This document shows, piece by piece, positions 14,705-16,335 of a stretch of 16,335 nt of DNA. The notes beneath the pieces were generated by a model. It had not been told where the DNA came from. It saw only the letters and a program-made list of their open reading frames with translations, and did no database searches. The translations under genes were made by a program, and so were the position numbers. Every line of letters begins with the position of its first letter. Positions within the stretch are counted from its first letter, which is position 1. Source of the DNA: Burkholderiales bacterium (GTDB lineage Bacteria > Pseudomonadota > Gammaproteobacteria > Burkholderiales > Burkholderiaceae_C). The stretch lies in contig SXSX01000052.1 in NCBI GenBank assembly GCA_005793295.1, positions 1 to 16,335 on the forward strand, in the 5' to 3' direction.

Positions 14705-16335
14705 AACTGATGCATCCAACCCGGCAAATGCACTGGTTTGTATTTTTGGTGTGTGTTTGCATATCGGCGCATGCCGAAAGTCCCTTGCCCTCTGGGCCTC
14801 CCTTACCTGCTTTTAGTCTTGCCAGTGGCAAAGTATTGACTCCATTGTCCAATGTGGAATTTCAAAAAGCTTCTCTCGGTGTGGGACGCGTGAAGGTGAC
14901 CTTACCAGACGCTAAGGTGGGAATGAATGTAAGGCGACAAGGTGAAAATTTAATTGCTGAATTCTCACAAGCCGGTTTACCGAATCACTTGCATCGGCGA
15001 ATGGATGTCTCAGACTTTGCAACCCCAATCCAATCCATTACGACAACGCAAGCCGGTGACCGCGTTCGGATGGTCATTGCATCCCAAGGAAATTGGGAGC
15101 ACGTTTCCTACCAAGCAGACAAGCAATGGGTCATTGAAATCAAAGAAGCGAAACCAGATACAAAAAAATTGCTACTGGGTTCAGGCTACCAAGGGGAAAA
15201 GTTATCTTTGCATTTTCAAAATATTGAGGTTCGCTCGATATTGCAAGTGATCGCAGACTTCACCCAATTCAATGTCATCACATCCGACTCGGTGACTGGA
15301 TCATTGACCCTGCGCTTGCAAGATGTGCCTTGGGACCAGGCCTTGGATATTATTTTGCAAGCCAAAGGACTAGGGGTTCGTAAAAATGGAAATGTGCTTT
15401 GGGTTGCGCCAAAGGAAGAAATAGCTGCGAAAGATAAATTAGATTTTGAAAGTCTGGCATCGGTGGAGGGCGTGGAGTCTTTGCGAACCCAGTCCTTTCA
15501 AATGAACTATGCAAAAGCAATGGATATCGCCCCGCAACTCAGCGCTGGCGGCGGCACCCCGAGCTCGGGCGCTAGGATTCTCAGTGCGCGGGGCAGTGTT
15601 TTTGCTGAGCCCCGAACCAATCAGTTGTTTGTAACCGACACCCCTGCAAAGCTAGACCAAATTCAAAAGTTGATTGCCCAGCTCGATATCCCGGTTCGTC
15701 AAATATTGATTGAGGCGCGCATCGTTGAGGCGTCCGATACGTTTGGTAAATCTTTGGGGGTCAAACTCGGTGGAAATGATTTGAGTACGTCCAAAGGAGG
15801 AGAAGGTGGTGTGGCGCTCGGGGGTGATAAGCGCCTTACTTTTGGAAGTTCCTATGGCAACGCGGTCGCGGCTACGGGTTTAGGTGGAACCCAAAATTTA
15901 TCTTCCAATTTCGTCAACTTACCTGCAGTGGGTCAAAACGGCTACGGCGCTGCAACCTTTGCTTTGACCTTGTTTAGTGCCGCTTCCAATCACCTGATGG
16001 CCTTAGAGATATCGGCACTCGAGGCCGATGGCAAAGGAAAAGTGGTTTCAAGCCCCCGGGTAATTACCGCAGACCAAGTCAAAGCACTAATTGAGCAAGG
16101 AACGGAGCTCCCCTACCAAGTGGCCTCGAGCAGCGGCGCGACCTCGATTGCTTTTCGCAAGGCCAATCTCAAGTTGGAAGTCACACCACAAATAACCCCC
16201 GAAGGGAGCGTGAGCCTTGATTTAGACGTCACCAAAGACAGCGTGGGCCAAGCGACCGCCGCAGGCTTTGCCATCAATACCAAACATATCAAAACCCAGG
16301 TGCTGGTCGAAAATGGCGGCACTGTTGTCATTGGC
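14701..16335 (+). CDS. pilQ: Type IV pilus secretin PilQ, 3' end beyond the window
   Basis: PilQ forms the outer-membrane channel through which the pilus passes. The frame stays open to the right edge (545 residues visible). Domains in order: a signal peptide (WFVFLVCVCISAHA, cleavage near residue 25), one AMIN peptidoglycan-binding domain (about 60-148, with RRMDVSDFATPI), the STN/N0 domain (about 165-237, LSLHFQNIEVRSILQVIADF), the N1 secretin_N domain (about 260-332), and the start of the secretin barrel (IEARIVEASDTFGKSLGVKLGG; SSPRVITADQVKALIEQG; LKLEVTPQI). Most PilQ proteins carry more N-terminal sequence, often two AMIN domains. TTG 14701 is taken as the start because GGGAG (14690-14694) lies 6 nt upstream and TTGA overlaps the previous stop; ATG 14710 is the alternative. 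Confidence 0.93.
   Translation, partial: MKLMHPTRQMHWFVFLVCVCISAHAESPLPSGPPLPAFSLASGKVLTPLSNVEFQKASLGVGRVKVTLPDAKVGMNVRRQGENLIAEFSQAGLPNHLHRRMDVSDFATPIQSITTTQAGDRVRMVIASQGNWEHVSYQADKQWVIEIKEAKPDTKKLLLGSGYQGEKLSLHFQNIEVRSILQVIADFTQFNVITSDSVTGSLTLRLQDVPWDQALDIILQAKGLGVRKNGNVLWVAPKEEIAAKDKLDFESLASVEGVESLRTQSFQMNYAKAMDIAPQLSAGGGTPSSGARILSARGSVFAEPRTNQLFVTDTPAKLDQIQKLIAQLDIPVRQILIEARIVEASDTFGKSLGVKLGGNDLSTSKGGEGGVALGGDKRLTFGSSYGNAVAATGLGGTQNLSSNFVNLPAVGQNGYGAATFALTLFSAASNHLMALEISALEADGKGKVVSSPRVITADQVKALIEQGTELPYQVASSSGATSIAFRKANLKLEVTPQITPEGSVSLDLDVTKDSVGQATAAGFAINTKHIKTQVLVENGGTVVIG

Noticed and set aside
1..16335. Search for CRISPR arrays, tRNA/rRNA genes, insertion sequences, attachment sites and defence genes
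   Set aside because: No repeated spacers, cloverleaf-like sequences, terminal inverted repeats, transposase motifs or defence-family motifs were seen; nearly all the window is covered by conserved housekeeping and pilus genes.

Overview
The window is a dense, ordinary-looking piece of bacterial chromosome with intermediate GC. It shows no tRNA, rRNA, CRISPR array, insertion sequence or phage gene. Protein similarity recognised by eye and the gene order (lipid A acyltransferases, engB, cytochrome c4, resB-ccsA, msrPQ, lysA-lptM, cyaY, mrcA, pilMNOPQ) point to a betaproteobacterium of the Burkholderiales, most likely Comamonadaceae or a close relative. The family-level placement is an inference from remembered homologues, not a computed phylogeny.

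Layout. Positions 1-972 hold two abutting LpxL/LpxM-type acyltransferase genes on the plus strand, the first cut by the window edge. Positions 976-1683 (minus) encode the ribosome-assembly GTPase EngB. Divergent from it, 1768-7692 is a plus-strand run: a dihaem cytochrome c4, the System II cytochrome c maturation pair ResB and CcsA (ResC), then the periplasmic methionine sulfoxide reductase MsrP and its haem membrane partner MsrQ. A terminator-like hairpin with a T-run separates the cytochrome gene from resB, and a candidate promoter lies upstream of that hairpin. Positions 7689-9130 (minus) hold lysA and the tiny lipoprotein gene lptM. lptM diverges from cyaY (frataxin, 9143-9472), with only 12 nt between the two start codons. 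Positions 9473-11851 (minus) encode penicillin-binding protein 1a. A 188-nt divergent intergenic region then leads into the type IV pilus alignment operon pilM-pilN-pilO/P-pilQ (12040 to the right edge), with overlapping start and stop codons.

How the genes work together. ResB and CcsA deliver haem to and ligate it in apocytochromes such as the adjacent cytochrome c4. MsrPQ repairs oxidised methionines in periplasmic proteins, drawing electrons from the respiratory chain. LptM helps the LptDE translocon mature, and the acyltransferases finish lipid A. The pil genes build the inner-membrane platform and outer-membrane secretin of a type IV pilus.

The most notable signal is in the pilus operon. 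PilO and PilP are encoded as one continuous protein: a full PilO followed directly by the PilP beta-domain, with the PilP lipobox and N-terminal region missing. PilM is about 30 residues short and lacks a recognisable second phosphate-binding motif. PilQ has room for only one AMIN domain. Together these suggest a streamlined alignment subcomplex. Three convergent gene pairs also meet with essentially no spacer (3 nt apart, 4-base stop-codon overlap, 0 nt apart), leaving no room for ordinary terminators between them.
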